From Scheffersomyces stipitis CBS 6054 (lineage: Eukaryota > Ascomycota > Pichiomycetes > Serinales > Debaryomycetaceae), in contig NC_009048.1 in NCBI RefSeq assembly GCF_000209165.1, positions 915,381-979,380 of the forward strand: a stretch of 64,000 bases of DNA. The letters run 5' to 3'. Under the pieces are notes generated by a model. It made no database searches, had not been told where the DNA came from, and saw only the letters and a list, made by a program, of their open reading frames with translations. The position numbers were made by a program, and so were the translations under genes. Below are positions 43,601 through 50,154 of the stretch, one piece after another (position 1 is the stretch's first letter; each line of letters opens with the position of its first letter).

Positions 43601-44198
43601 GATTGATTCTTTAGATCCAACGAGTTCATCTTCTTTTATTGACCCTATAGACCCAACGAGGTTATCTTCATTGATTGACCCTAGCGGTGCAACTACTTCA
43701 CCCTCGTTAGTTGATCCTATAACGAGTTCATTGATTGACCCTATAGATCCAACGAGTTCATCTTCATTGATTGATTCTTTAGATCCAACGAGTTCATCTT
43801 CTTTTATTGACCCTATAGACCCAACGAGGTTATCTTCATTGATTGACCCTAGCGGTACAACTGCTTCACCCTCGTTAGTTGATCCTATAGATCCCGTTTC
43901 GCCTACAGAATTCTCAACGAGTGCGGTGTACACTAGCGTTGAAAATCTTTCGACGCTTGTAACGTCTACAATATCCTCTTTGCCAAGTTCCACGTTGACA
44001 TTTGTCACCGAAATTTCATTGTCGTCTAATTTATTAAAATCAAGTTCGTCAATCGGACAAGTTGGATCTGAATCAACCGCGATTGAAAGTTCTACCGTAT
44101 CTCTTATTGATGAGCTTGAAAACTCTGGTTCCAGGGCCAAGAATTTGTATGCTACTCCTGTTATGGCAGGATTAGTGGCAGTAATAATTCTTTTTTGA
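31629..44198 (+). CDS. Giant Hyr/Iff-family GPI-anchored adhesin
   Basis: A single open frame of 4189 residues. Residues 1-20 are a signal peptide. Then comes the Hyphally-regulated cell wall protein N-terminal domain (about 21-335), beginning ISQNTIDRGFVQINTG and including INNGQICLYN-like NNGQICLYN and GTGCITLDADS, the hallmarks of Candida Hyr1/Iff proteins. Three diverged repeat units follow (340-468), then 69 tandem 42-residue units (about 469-3340), nine 47- or 59-residue units of related type (to about 3850), a degenerate SSSLIDPIDPTS region (to about 4090), and a Ser-rich tail ending in the hydrophobic GPI signal ATPVMAGLVAVIILF. The N domain is a beta-helix-type adhesin head; the repeats form a long glycosylated stalk. 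Ligand unknown. The gene is tail to tail with a shorter paralogue. Confidence 0.9.
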   Translation: MKILRLLFVAFLAILALVSSLEISQNTIDRGFVQINTGDYTIDNGITWSIIDVTSVTLTDGLTVGTGALFYVSTSASLLGLSVSIALNPILGPANDVIVNNGLISLNGASSLLTSSFQFGGASFTNTGQVYMGVSGGSLIGSTMSISTNTIQNTGLIVYYQAQPGSANINIGASGLAVTNNGQICLYNAHYSQNANILGTGCITLDADSELDVKVGSSSFASTQIIYMTPQSTIGIPTFASGSITINGFGGGNTITINIPLALYSQSYSQTTGTLTIRNILTSASIQLVIGSGYISNSFTFSAGLLGLSVTYSGNPPNPISSLCATGCGVLPVAPGDEPTEYTTVVTTTNSNAQTTTGTYDVLISNTVIGTSISWYTSSSLIRQPTEYTTTAQYTNSNGDVTSGTFDVVITTDNGGNWHTSSSLIPLPTEYTTTVVSTNIQGDITSGTYDVLISSDQLGDWYTSSSLLNFDTEYTTTAIYTSDGVETTGTFDVIVTVDPEGVLSTSSSLLNFDTEYTTTVIYTSDGVETTGTFDVVVTVDPEGVLSTSSSLLNFDTEYTTTAIYTSDGVETTGTFDVVVTVDPEGVLSTSSSLLNFDTEYTTTAIYTSDGVETTGTFDVIVTVDPEGVLSTSSSLLNFDTEYTTTAIYTSDGVETTGTFDVVVTVDPEGVLSTSSSLLNFDTEYTTTAIYTSDGVETTGTFDVVVTVDPEGVLSTSSSLLNFDTEYTTTAIYTSDGVETTGTFDVVVTVDPEGVLSTSSSLLNFDTEYTTTAIYTSDGVETTGTFDVIVTVDPEGVLSTSSSLLNFDTEYTTTAIYTSDGVETTGTFDVVVTVDPEGVLSTSSSLLNFDTEYTTTAIYTSDGVETTGTFDVIVTVDPEGVLSTSSSLLNFDTEYTTTAIYTSDGVETTGTFDVVVTVDPEGVLSTSSSLLNFDTEYTTTAIYTSDGVETTGTFDVIVTVDPEGVLSTSSSLLNFDTEYTTTAIYTSDGVETTGTFDVVVTVDPEGVLSTSSSLLNFDTEYTTTAIYTSDGVETTGTFDVVVTVDPEGVLSTSSSLLNFDTEYTTTAIYTSDGVETTGTFDVVVTVDPEGVLSTSSSLLNFDTEYTTTAIYTSDGVETTGTFDVVVTVDPEGVLSTSSSLLNFDTEYTTTAIYTSDGVETTGTFDVIVTVDPEGVLSTSSSLLNFDTEYTTTAIYTSDGVETTGTFDVIVTVDPEGVLSTSSSLLNFDTEYTTTAIYTSDGVETTGTFDVVVTVDPEGVLSTSSSLLNFDTEYTTTAIYTSDGVETTGTFDVIVTVDPEGVLSTSSSLLNFDTEYTTTAIYTSDGVETTGTFDVIVTVDPEGVLSTSSSLLNFDTEYTTTAIYTSDGVETTGTFDVIVTVDPEGVLSTSSSLLNFDTEYTTTAIYTSDGVETTGTFDVIVTVDPEGVLSTSSSLLNFDTEYTTTAIYTSDGVETTGTFDVVVTVDPEGVLSTSSSLLNFDTEYTTTAIYTSDGVETTGTFDVIVTVDPEGVLSTSSSLLNFDTEYTTTAIYTSDGVETTGTFDVIVTVDPEGVLSTSSSLLNFDTEYTTTAIYTSDGVETTGTFDVVVTVDPEGVLSTSSSLLNFDTEYTTTAIYTSDGVETTGTFDVVVTVDPEGVLSTSSSLLNFDTEYTTTAIYTSDGVETTGTFDVVVTVDPEGVLSTSSSLLNFDTEYTTTAIYTSDGVETTGTFDVVVTVDPEGVLSTSSSLLNFDTEYTTTAIYTSDGVETTGTFDVVVTVDPEGVLSTSSSLLNFDTEYTTTAIYTSDGVETTGTFDVVVTVDPEGVLSTSSSLLNFDTEYTTTAIYTSDGVETTGTFDVIVTVDPEGVLSTSSSLLNFDTEYTTTAIYTSDGVETTGTFDVIVTVDPEGVLSTSSSLLNFDTEYTTTAIYTSDGVETTGTFDVVVTVDPEGVLSTSSSLLNFDTEYTTTAIYTSDGVETTGTFDVVVTVDPEGVLSTSSSLLNFDTEYTTTAIYTSDGVETTGTFDVVVTVDPEGVLSTSSSLLNFDTEYTTTAIYTSDGVETTGTFDVVVTVDPEGVLSTSSSLLNFDTEYTTTAIYTSDGVETTGTFDVIVTVDPEGVLSTSSSLLNFDTEYTTTAIYTSDGVETTGTFDVVVTVDPEGVLSTSSSLLNFDTEYTTTAIYTSDGVETTGTFDVIVTVDPEGVLSTSSSLLNFDTEYTTTAIYTSDGVETTGTFDVIVTVDPEGVLSTSSSLLNFDTEYTTTAIYTSDGVETTGTFDVIVTVDPEGVLSTSSSLLNFDTEYTTTAIYTSDGVETTGTFDVIVTVDPEGVLSTSSSLLNFDTEYTTTAIYTSDGVETTGTFDVIVTVDPEGVLSTSSSLLNFDTEYTTTAIYTSDGVETTGTFDVVVTVDPEGVLSTSSSLLNFDTEYTTTAIYTSDGVETTGTFDVIVTVDPEGVLSTSSSLLNFDTEYTTTAIYTSDGVETTGTFDVVVTVDPEGVLSTSSSLLNFDTEYTTTAIYTSDGVETTGTFDVIVTVDPEGVLSTSSSLLNFDTEYTTTAIYTSDGVETTGTFDVVVTVDPEGVLSTSSSLLNFDTEYTTTAIYTSDGVETTGTFDVIVTVDPEGVLSTSSSLLNFDTEYTTTAIYTSDGVETTGTFDVIVTVDPEGVLSTSSSLLNFDTEYTTTAIYTSDGVETTGTFDVVVTVDPEGVLSTSSSLLNFDTEYTTTAIYTSDGVETTGTFDVVVTVDPEGVLSTSSSLLNFDTEYTTTAIYTSDGVETTGTFDVIVTVDPEGVLSTSSSLLNFDTEYTTTAIYTSDGVETTGTFDVVVTVDPEGVLSTSSSLLNFDTEYTTTAIYTSDGVETTGTFDVVVTVDPEGVLSTSSSLLNFDTEYTTTAIYTSDGVETTGTFDVVVTVDPEGVLSTSSSLLNFDTEYTTTAIYTSDGVETTGTFDVIVTVDPEGVLSTSSSLLNFDTEYTTTAIYTSDGVETTGTFDVVVTVDPEGVLSTSSSLLNFDTEYTTTAIYTSDGVETTGTFDVIVTVDPEGVLSTSSSLLNFDTEYTTTAIYTSDGVETTGTFDVVVTVDPEGVLSTSSSLLNFDTEYTTTAIYTSDGVETTGTFDVIVTVDPEGVLSTSSSLLNFDTEYTTTAIYTSDGVETTGTFDVIVTVDPEGVLSTSSSLLNFDTEYTTTAIYTSDGVETTGTFDVIVTVDPEGVLSTSSSLLNFDTEYTTTAIYTSDGVETTGTFDVVVTVDPEGVLSTSSSLLNFDTEYTTTAIYTSDGVETTGTFDVIVTVDPEGVLSTSSSLLNFDTEYTTIAIYTSDGVETTGTFDVIVTVDPEGVLSTSSSLLNFDTEYTTTAIYTSDGVETTGTFDVVVSEDADGALTTSSSLIEPIDPATSSSVVDPTDPGSPTEYTTTAVYTSDGVVTTGTFDVVVSGDADGALTTSSSLIDPTDPGSTTEYTTTAVYTSDGVVTTGTFDVVVSEDADGALTTSSSLIEPIDPTTSSSVVDSTDPGSTTEYTTTAVYTSDGVVTTGTFDVVVSEDADGALTTSSSLIDPTDPGSTTEYTTTAVYTSDGVVTTGTFDVVVSEDADGALTTSSSLIDPTDPGSTTEYTTTAVYTSDGVVTTGTFDVVVSEDADGALTTSSSLIDPTDPGSPTEYTTTAVYTSDGVVTTGTFDVVVSEDADGALTTSSSLIDPTDPGSTTEYTTTAVYTSDGVVTTGTFDVVVSEDADGALTTSSSLIEPIDPTTSSSVVDPTDLGSTTEYTTTAVYTSDGVVTTGTFDVVVSEDADGALTTSSSLIEPIDPTTSSSVVDPTDPGSPTEYTTTAVYTSDGVVTTGTFDVVVSEDADGALTTSSSLIEPIDPTTSFSVVDTIIPTSSSSIIGPFYPMNSSSVVVSIDPTSTFSLIDTIDPTTSSLLTDSIDPIDPTSSFSLIDPIDPTSASSLIDSLDPTSSSSLIDSLDPTSSSSLIDPSSATTSPSLVDPITSSLIDPIDPTSSSSLIDSLDPTSSSSLIDSLDPTSSSSFIDPIDPTRLSSLIDPSGATTSPSLVDPITSSLIDPIDPTSSSSLIDSLDPTSSSSFIDPIDPTRLSSLIDPSGTTASPSLVDPIDPVSPTEFSTSAVYTSVENLSTLVTSTISSLPSSTLTFVTEISLSSNLLKSSSSIGQVGSESTAIESSTVSLIDELENSGSRAKNLYATPVMAGLVAVIILF
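33033..41726 (+). repeat. 69-copy tandem array of 126-bp coding units
   Basis: Each unit encodes 42 residues from NFDTEYTTTAIYTSDG to LSTSSSLL. The first Asn codon is at 33033 and the last at 41601; the difference is exactly 68 x 126 bp, so no unit has gained or lost a base. Units fall into two forms in their middle: one reads ttcgatgttgtggtga (DVVV), the other tttgacgtgattgtca (DVIV). They are mixed irregularly in roughly equal number. The last unit is a hybrid that changes into the next repeat type after DVVV. Confidence 0.97.
41727..43170 (+). repeat. Second repeat type in the giant adhesin, nine units of 141 or 177 bp
   Basis: Nine units follow the hybrid unit. Each has PTEYTTTAVYTSDGVVTTG, FDVVVSEDADGALTTSSSLI and a linker that is either the short DPTDPGS or that plus a 12-residue insertion EPIDPTTSSSVV. 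They are clear relatives of the 42-residue units. Confidence 0.9.
43171..43900 (+). repeat. Degenerate SSSLIDPIDPT repeats
   Basis: Short Asp/Pro/Ser-rich units of about 30-36 bp built from attgattctttagatccaa-type sequence. They include a longer duplicated block (about 43475-43650 and 43670-43850) with SATTSPSLVDPI. This forms the C-terminal part of the stalk. Confidence 0.85.
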
Positions 44199-44807
44199 TT
44201 CAATTCTAATCGAAATGTAATTACTTCTATTGCATTTTCAGCTGACTATTTTAGAGACCATCATTATAATTCTTTTCCTTCGTTGCTTTGCCTGAGAGCA
44301 TTCTTATGGCATGATATACATTTTAAATTTAATATTAGATCTAGTTACAAAGTACACATATGTATTAAAAATGTTCTTCACACACGTAGGTACGCAACAT
44401 AGAAAACGCACTTACGTACATTTATTGCGAAGCCTCTCCAAATGCACAGTATTCTCTTAATCCACCGAGTTTGCTTTAATTATCTCGTGGTAGACACAAA
44501 AAATGTCCAGGAATAATCAAACAGGTTAATCCCGTTCGCACTACCTTTTATTTTTCTATTTTCTTAGGAACGACCTAAAACTTGACAGAATATATTCGCG
44601 GAAGGATTTGCTTAATTCTGCTACTATGATGTTATTAAAATTCAACATAATATTTGATACAAATAGAGCCAATTTGATTTGTCTTTACTTAACTGCGGCC
44701 CTATACAGAAAGAGGTAAAAGGAATTTCGGAAATAAGATTTGAAAGAAGTGAAAAAGAAGGTATTGAGGTCTAGGGGGTCAAAGCGATAGTCAATGAGTG
44801 TCATATT
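44199..44807. terminator. Convergent 3' flanks of the two adhesin genes
   Basis: 609 bp, strongly A/T-rich, between the two stop codons. It must contain the transcription end signals of both genes. No gene seen. Confidence 0.5.
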
Positions 44808-47800
44808 CTAAACAATTAATGTCACAGCCAAACATAAGAGAGTTGCAAGAGAGAAAGTGGATCTCATAAAGTTAGCAGAACCCTCGTAGACCGGGACAGA
44901 GGGGCTGGTGTAATTGGAGATAACATCTGGAGCTGAGGATTCTGGGGATTCTGGAGCTGGGGATTCTGGAGCTGGGGATTCTGGAGCTGGGGATTCTGGT
45001 GACTCTGGTGAAACAGGTTCTGCTGTTGTAGTAGAAGGTGAAACTGAGATGGTGATAGTGGTGAGGATAGTCGAAACAATATCATTAGGGCCAGTCACTG
45101 TGTAGGCAGTGGTGTAGACTTCAGCTGGAGGAGAATCAGTTGCTACTGAGGCAAATGTCACAATCGAGGAAGTAGAGTCATCTGGACCCTTGGCGAGAAA
45201 CGTAGTAGGCTCTGATGCTGGAACAGTGTAAGTAGTGAATTCGCCGTTTGGTCCAGTGATTGCAACAGTTGAGTTATAATCTGGTGCTGTAGCAGTAGAT
45301 GGAGCAGGAATTGGAGCGGTAGTTACATATGTACTAATCGAACCATTTGGACCAGTAATGGTAACAGTAGTAGTACGACCGGCTTCTGTTGAAGTGTAAC
45401 CAGGAGCAGTAGTGGTAATATAGGTTGTAATTTCTCCCTGTGGACCAGTTGTAACTATTGTAGTGGTTACACATGGTTCACTAATGATTTCAGTAACAGT
45501 CGAACCAGTAGTAGTAGTTATGTAGGTAGTTACTTCGCCTTGCGGGCCAGTAGTTACAACTGTGGTCGTAATGCATGGCACAGTAACAAAGTCTGTTGTG
45601 GTGTCGGTTGTGGTGTAGGTTGTTAAATCTCCATTTGAATCAGTTTTTGTGATAATAGAAGTAACGTAAGAGGGTTCTGTGCTAGACGTATTTTCTGAAG
45701 TTGGGTAGCTAGTTGGAACTTCGACGATGACGGTATCAGTACCACCAACAGTATCGGTAATAGTTTCAGTGGTGGTGAAAGTGCCGGTCCAGGTAGAAGT
45801 AACGGTGGTTTGAGGGTTTGATCCGTACAGTGTAGGAACTTCGACGATGACGGTATCAGTACCACCAATAGTATCGGTAATAGTTTCAGTAGTTGTGAAA
45901 GTACCGGTCCAGGTAGAAGTAACGGTGGTTTGAGGGTTTGATCCGTACAGTGTAGGAACTTCGACGATGACGGTATCAGTACCACCAATAGTATCGGTAA
46001 TAGTTTCAGTAGTTGTGAAAGTACCGGTCCAGGTAGAGGTGATAGTAGTAGTTGGGTTTGCTCCGTACAGTGTAGGAACTTCGACGATGACGGTATCAGT
46101 ACCACCAACAGTATCGGTAATAGTTTCAGTAGTTGTGAAAGTGCCGGTCCAGGTAGAGGTGATAGTAGTAGTTGGGTTTGCTCCGTACAGTGTAGGAACT
46201 TCGACGATGACGGTATCAGTACCACCAACAGTATCGGTAATAGTTTCAGTGGTGGTGAAAGTGCCGGTCCAGGTAGAAGTAACGGTGGTTTGAGGGTTTG
46301 CTCCGTACAGTGTAGGAACTTCGACGATGACGGTATCAGTACCACCAATAGTATCGGTAATAGTTTCAGTAGTTGTGAAAGTACCGGTCCAGGTAGAGGT
46401 GATAGTAGTAGTTGGGTTTGCTCCGTACAGTGTAGGAACTTCGACGATGACGGTATCAGTACCACCAACAGTATCGGTAATAGTTTCAGTAGTTGTGAAA
46501 GTACCGGTCCAGGTAGAGGTGATAGTAGTAGTTGGGTTTGCTCCGTACAGTGTAGGAACTTCGACGATGACGGTATCAGTACCACCAATAGTATCGGTAA
46601 TAGTTTCAGTAGTTGTGAAAGTACCGGTCCAGGTAGAAGTAACGGTGGTTTGAGGGTTTGATCCGTACAGTGTAGGAACTTCGACGATGACGGTATCAGT
46701 ACCACCAATAGTATCGGTAATAGTTTCAGTAGTTGTGAAAGTACCGGTCCAGGTAGAGGTGATAGTAGTAGTTGGGTTTGCTCCGTACAGTGTAGGAACT
46801 TCGACGATGACGGTATCAGTACCACCAACAGTATCGGTAATAGTTTCAGTAGTTGTGAAAGTGCCGGTCCAGGTAGAGGTGATAGTAGTAGTTGGATTGC
46901 TGGCACACGTTTCAGAGATAGTGGTGGTGGTAGTGAACCAAGAACCTTGGCTATCAGTGGCAATGACAATACCGTCGACTTCAGTACATATTGATCCGTC
47001 AGAGTTGGTGGATACAATTGTAGTGGTAGAAGTAGTTGCACTTGTTCCTGGTGAGTCGGGAAGTGTCTTACAAGGTTGACATGCAGCTGGGATACCAGGG
47101 TTTGGAACTGGTCCCGAATAAGTTACTGCTCCAAAAGGAACAGAAAGTAATCCAAGATCATCGTCAGTAGTTATAGAGAAGAGACCGTTGTCGTAACCAG
47201 TACCGATAAGGAAATTTTGCGATAACAAACCAGCACCACGAAGGGTCAATATGCCAGCTGAAGCATCATAATCCCAGGCATCAAGTAAAGGAGGAAGATT
47301 GACAAGTGGAATATCTAAACCAATTGTGTTACCGTTTCCGAATCCAGCGACGGTGAAAGTCTTTGGAACACTGATGGCAGTAGCTCTAAGTGAAGATGCC
47401 AGATCAGCAAGATAGATTGTTTGGTTTGGATCGATATTCAAGAGGGTATTGGAAAAGAAGATGCTGGAGTCTGTATTGGCAGTGATACAACCTGTACCGA
47501 CAATATTGTTAGTCTGAGTATAAAGTTCATTGTACAAACAGATTTGACCATTGTTGTTTATTGTTCCCAATGGAGCACCAAGAAGAACTGGACCAGTAGA
47601 TCTTGTGTTCTGGTAGAAAACCAATAAACCATTGTTGTCCCAGGTGGCAGATGTAATCAGCTGGACTGGAACAAGAACAGAACCATCACCTCCTAAGTAC
47701 ATTTCACCATTGTTGGTGAAGGAGAGACCGACAAGATTGTAAACAGGCGCAGTTAATGATTGTAACGCATTGAACGAAATAATACCATTATTTTCAAGAC

Positions 47801-48068
47801 TACCCAATGGAGAAAGAAGAGTGACTGTGGATGCAATCAAACTAGAAGTACTAGTAATGTAAAAACCAGAACCCTGACCGACTTTAAGGGAACCGGCCAT
47901 TGCACTAATGGCATTGTCGATAATAGACCAATAGACACCATCTTCAATTGTAATATCACCAATATCCAAGTTAAGAAAACCTCTGTTGATTGTATTTTGG
48001 CTGATGGTGACAGCCATCGCCATAGAGAATAGAGAAACACATGCAGTCAAGTACTTGCTGAACAACAT
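44808..48068 (-). CDS. Hyr/Iff-family GPI adhesin with flocculin-like repeats
   Basis: The 1086-residue protein has a signal peptide (about 1-19) and a Hyr/Iff N-terminal domain (about 20-340) clearly paralogous to that of the giant neighbour (ISQNTINRGFL, YWSIID, INNNGQICLYNELY, GTGCITANTDS). Then come ten 40-residue units (391-790) of TSTWTGTFTTTETITDT type, close to the WTGTFT flocculin repeat. A Thr-rich stalk with several YTVTGPNG-like VTGPQGEVTTYITT units follows, then a PESPA repeat and a hydrophobic GPI signal. The head is thus Hyr/Iff while the stalk repeats are flocculin-like, which suggests domain shuffling. Expected at the cell surface in adhesion or flocculation; ligand unknown. 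Confidence 0.92.
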   Translation of the reverse strand: MLFSKYLTACVSLFSMAMAVTISQNTINRGFLNLDIGDITIEDGVYWSIIDNAISAMAGSLKVGQGSGFYITSTSSLIASTVTLLSPLGSLENNGIISFNALQSLTAPVYNLVGLSFTNNGEMYLGGDGSVLVPVQLITSATWDNNGLLVFYQNTRSTGPVLLGAPLGTINNNGQICLYNELYTQTNNIVGTGCITANTDSSIFFSNTLLNIDPNQTIYLADLASSLRATAISVPKTFTVAGFGNGNTIGLDIPLVNLPPLLDAWDYDASAGILTLRGAGLLSQNFLIGTGYDNGLFSITTDDDLGLLSVPFGAVTYSGPVPNPGIPAACQPCKTLPDSPGTSATTSTTTIVSTNSDGSICTEVDGIVIATDSQGSWFTTTTTISETCASNPTTTITSTWTGTFTTTETITDTVGGTDTVIVEVPTLYGANPTTTITSTWTGTFTTTETITDTIGGTDTVIVEVPTLYGSNPQTTVTSTWTGTFTTTETITDTIGGTDTVIVEVPTLYGANPTTTITSTWTGTFTTTETITDTVGGTDTVIVEVPTLYGANPTTTITSTWTGTFTTTETITDTIGGTDTVIVEVPTLYGANPQTTVTSTWTGTFTTTETITDTVGGTDTVIVEVPTLYGANPTTTITSTWTGTFTTTETITDTVGGTDTVIVEVPTLYGANPTTTITSTWTGTFTTTETITDTIGGTDTVIVEVPTLYGSNPQTTVTSTWTGTFTTTETITDTIGGTDTVIVEVPTLYGSNPQTTVTSTWTGTFTTTETITDTVGGTDTVIVEVPTSYPTSENTSSTEPSYVTSIITKTDSNGDLTTYTTTDTTTDFVTVPCITTTVVTTGPQGEVTTYITTTTGSTVTEIISEPCVTTTIVTTGPQGEITTYITTTAPGYTSTEAGRTTTVTITGPNGSISTYVTTAPIPAPSTATAPDYNSTVAITGPNGEFTTYTVPASEPTTFLAKGPDDSTSSIVTFASVATDSPPAEVYTTAYTVTGPNDIVSTILTTITISVSPSTTTAEPVSPESPESPAPESPAPESPAPESPESSAPDVISNYTSPSVPVYEGSANFMRSTFSLATLLCLAVTLIV
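44935..45003 (-). repeat. 15-bp PESPA repeats
   Basis: ggagctggggattct (+ strand) is repeated about four times, encoding Pro-Glu-Ser-Pro-Ala on the minus strand just before the GPI region of the adhesin. Confidence 0.85.
45699..46898 (-). repeat. Ten 120-bp flocculin-like coding repeats
   Basis: Ten head-to-tail units of exactly 120 bp with no length change. They vary between NPTTTITSTW and NPQTTVTSTW starts and between TDTVGG and TDTIGG, in a mixed order as in the neighbour's array. Confidence 0.95.
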
Positions 48069-50135
48069 TGTGGGGAGTGTCGATGCTTGTCTGTTATTGT
48101 GGTGTCAATCCGAACTGAATGAATTTGAATTTAGCTGCAAAAGCCACCGACTTTATAGCACCGTCTAACACCCTAACTATCTGTTTGTTTGCATTTTTCA
48201 TTTAGGTAAAATTCGTTCTAGCTATGTTGCAAATGAAGCCAATATCAACTTCTATGCAAATATACGCCCTATCCATGTAGGGGAAGTTTTAATTGCGTTT
48301 CATTTGTAGCCAGCTGGACATCAATTGCTTCTCCCATTAAATCGACCCAATTAGTATATTTCAGCATGTGCCTACCTAACAATAGAACATCTCTAATGTG
48401 CTGTTTATCTGGAGAACAAACAAATAAGTCTTTGCTTCAGATATCAATGCTAACAGGCGATGACCATGCTTACAGCAATAAGATCTCAGTGAGGACTACT
48501 AATGAACCATAGGACAAACGTTGCTGTCTCTGTGGTATCGATCGGGCAATATGCCGATCGGGCTAGTGGGCGGAAATTCATCTTTGAGGTTGTCGCCGCC
48601 CCTAAATCTCGCATATTGGAGTTGCTGTCGTCTATGTCCTGAATTTGAAGATCTTTTCCAATTCTGGAAATTTTGAAGTCAGGCACTCAACGCATATGAC
48701 ACTAATTTCTATCAACGATACAGTCAAGCTGATATGTACGAACTGATATCAATACGCACAGATTAGGCATAATTGTCACTGGTTACTGGCAGACATCTTA
48801 TTGTCAAAGCATGTAAGCACTGAAGTTAAAGCTGGCAAGATGCATATCCGATGTTTGGATTGTTGTTGATCTTTTCAAGGAGTGAAACTTCAACGTCTGG
48901 CAGTTGTTTCGGTCGCTTAATTAAAGATGAAGACCTACGCGAATCTTTAAACTCTTTTTCCCTAAACAAGACACAAACAAAATAGTGCGCAATCCAATTT
49001 TTAAGACCCTTGATAAACACATTTTCTATATGATACAAAAATGTTATGATATCGGATTGACATTTACGATTTCTAGATTCAACTACATACTCGTAAAGCA
49101 TTTAACGCCTTGCCTGCTATCTTTGGCCCAATCACAAATTTGAGAACTAACTGAGCTAACTGAATAGTAAATAATTTCCTAATTGGTGAGCAAATTTTTC
49201 CTTTTAGGCAAACGAGCACCCTGTCTTTCGCGGCACAATTTCTTTCTTCGGGTTAAATTGATGTTTTGCTAGAAAGTTGATCTAGTCATCCTCTTCGAGA
49301 GATATACAAAAGATATCATCATTTTGTCCCAATGTAGAGACTACTTTTAAGAGTCAGAATGTTGATTTTTTATGATTTGGCAACTTCACACTTATAAGGT
49401 GAAGGAGTACCCAAATCATTATTAATTTCGACGAATTAAGATCATAGCTACTCTCTTTTAGGCAATGTTAAACCCGCAAATATTGTAGAAGTAGTGGTAC
49501 CCAATAGTTGCTATAGAACGGGTTACTTCGTCCAGTTAGGGTAATTAAGGGCCCTAACGTAAGGACAGGCGGACCCACGCTAGTCGGGCGCGGGGGGTTT
49601 TAACTATGGCTTAACTATGGTGCGAAATTTTCGATAAGAACGAGCTTTTATGTATTAACCTTCACGTGTTATATCTTGTGACCAAGGACCCCAAATTTTA
49701 AATTGAAGCATTAATTTGTAAGACAAGCATACCCATTGTTCAGTAATTCAGTAAATAAAAATGCAAGACAAAATAAATAATGATAGTATAGTATTAAAGG
49801 TAGAAATTGAGTTACTAGCGATTTGAAAGATCAGTGGAGTTATGTGTTTCCGGGGAAGTGAGAATTGGTGAATTGGGGAGTTGAAGAGATATTTATATGA
49901 GAGTAGTTCCATGTTGAAGAGAGAAGAGAAGTGCGCGCACTTTCTATCAATATCTCAGGCATATGATTCTTGTGAATATGATTGCTGTTGGCAGTAGCAT
50001 TGATGTGTAGTGTTATTGGAGAGAGAATAATAGCAAGACAGGAGCACCTAACGAAAATATAAACACGTGATCGTAAGACGGAGACCAATTAAACGTGATG
50101 GAAAATAAGTTATAGGATCTCAGGAAATATGGTTT

Positions 50136-50154
50136 CCGAGGTTTGTAACCTCGG
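50136..50154. promoter_or_regulatory. CCG-N13-CGG palindrome
   Basis: CCGAGGTT tgt AACCTCGG is a perfect 8-bp inverted repeat with a 3-bp centre. Paired CCG/CGG triplets at fixed spacing are the usual target form of fungal Zn2Cys6 regulators. It is far (1.8 kb) from the next gene start, so a role is uncertain. Confidence 0.3.

Noticed and set aside
41633..44203. Two long minus-strand open frames (515 and 327 codons) opposite the giant adhesin
   Set aside because: They are mirror frames of tandem repeats on the coding strand; the composition is an artefact of the repeat and there is no signal or family match.
45623..47079. Long frames in other phases across the 120-bp repeats of the second adhesin
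   Set aside because: The unit length is a multiple of three, so alternate frames stay open; the true frame has the signal peptide, Hyr/Iff domain and GPI tail.
48826..49101. 91-codon minus-strand frame
   Set aside because: No recognisable motif and AT-rich background; could be real but cannot be supported.
49737..50087. Solo LTR in minus orientation
   Set aside because: There is TG/CA-like ending, a TATAAAT-like element and CACGTGATC, but no matching 5-bp target duplication, no inverted terminal bases and no retrotransposon coding remnants.
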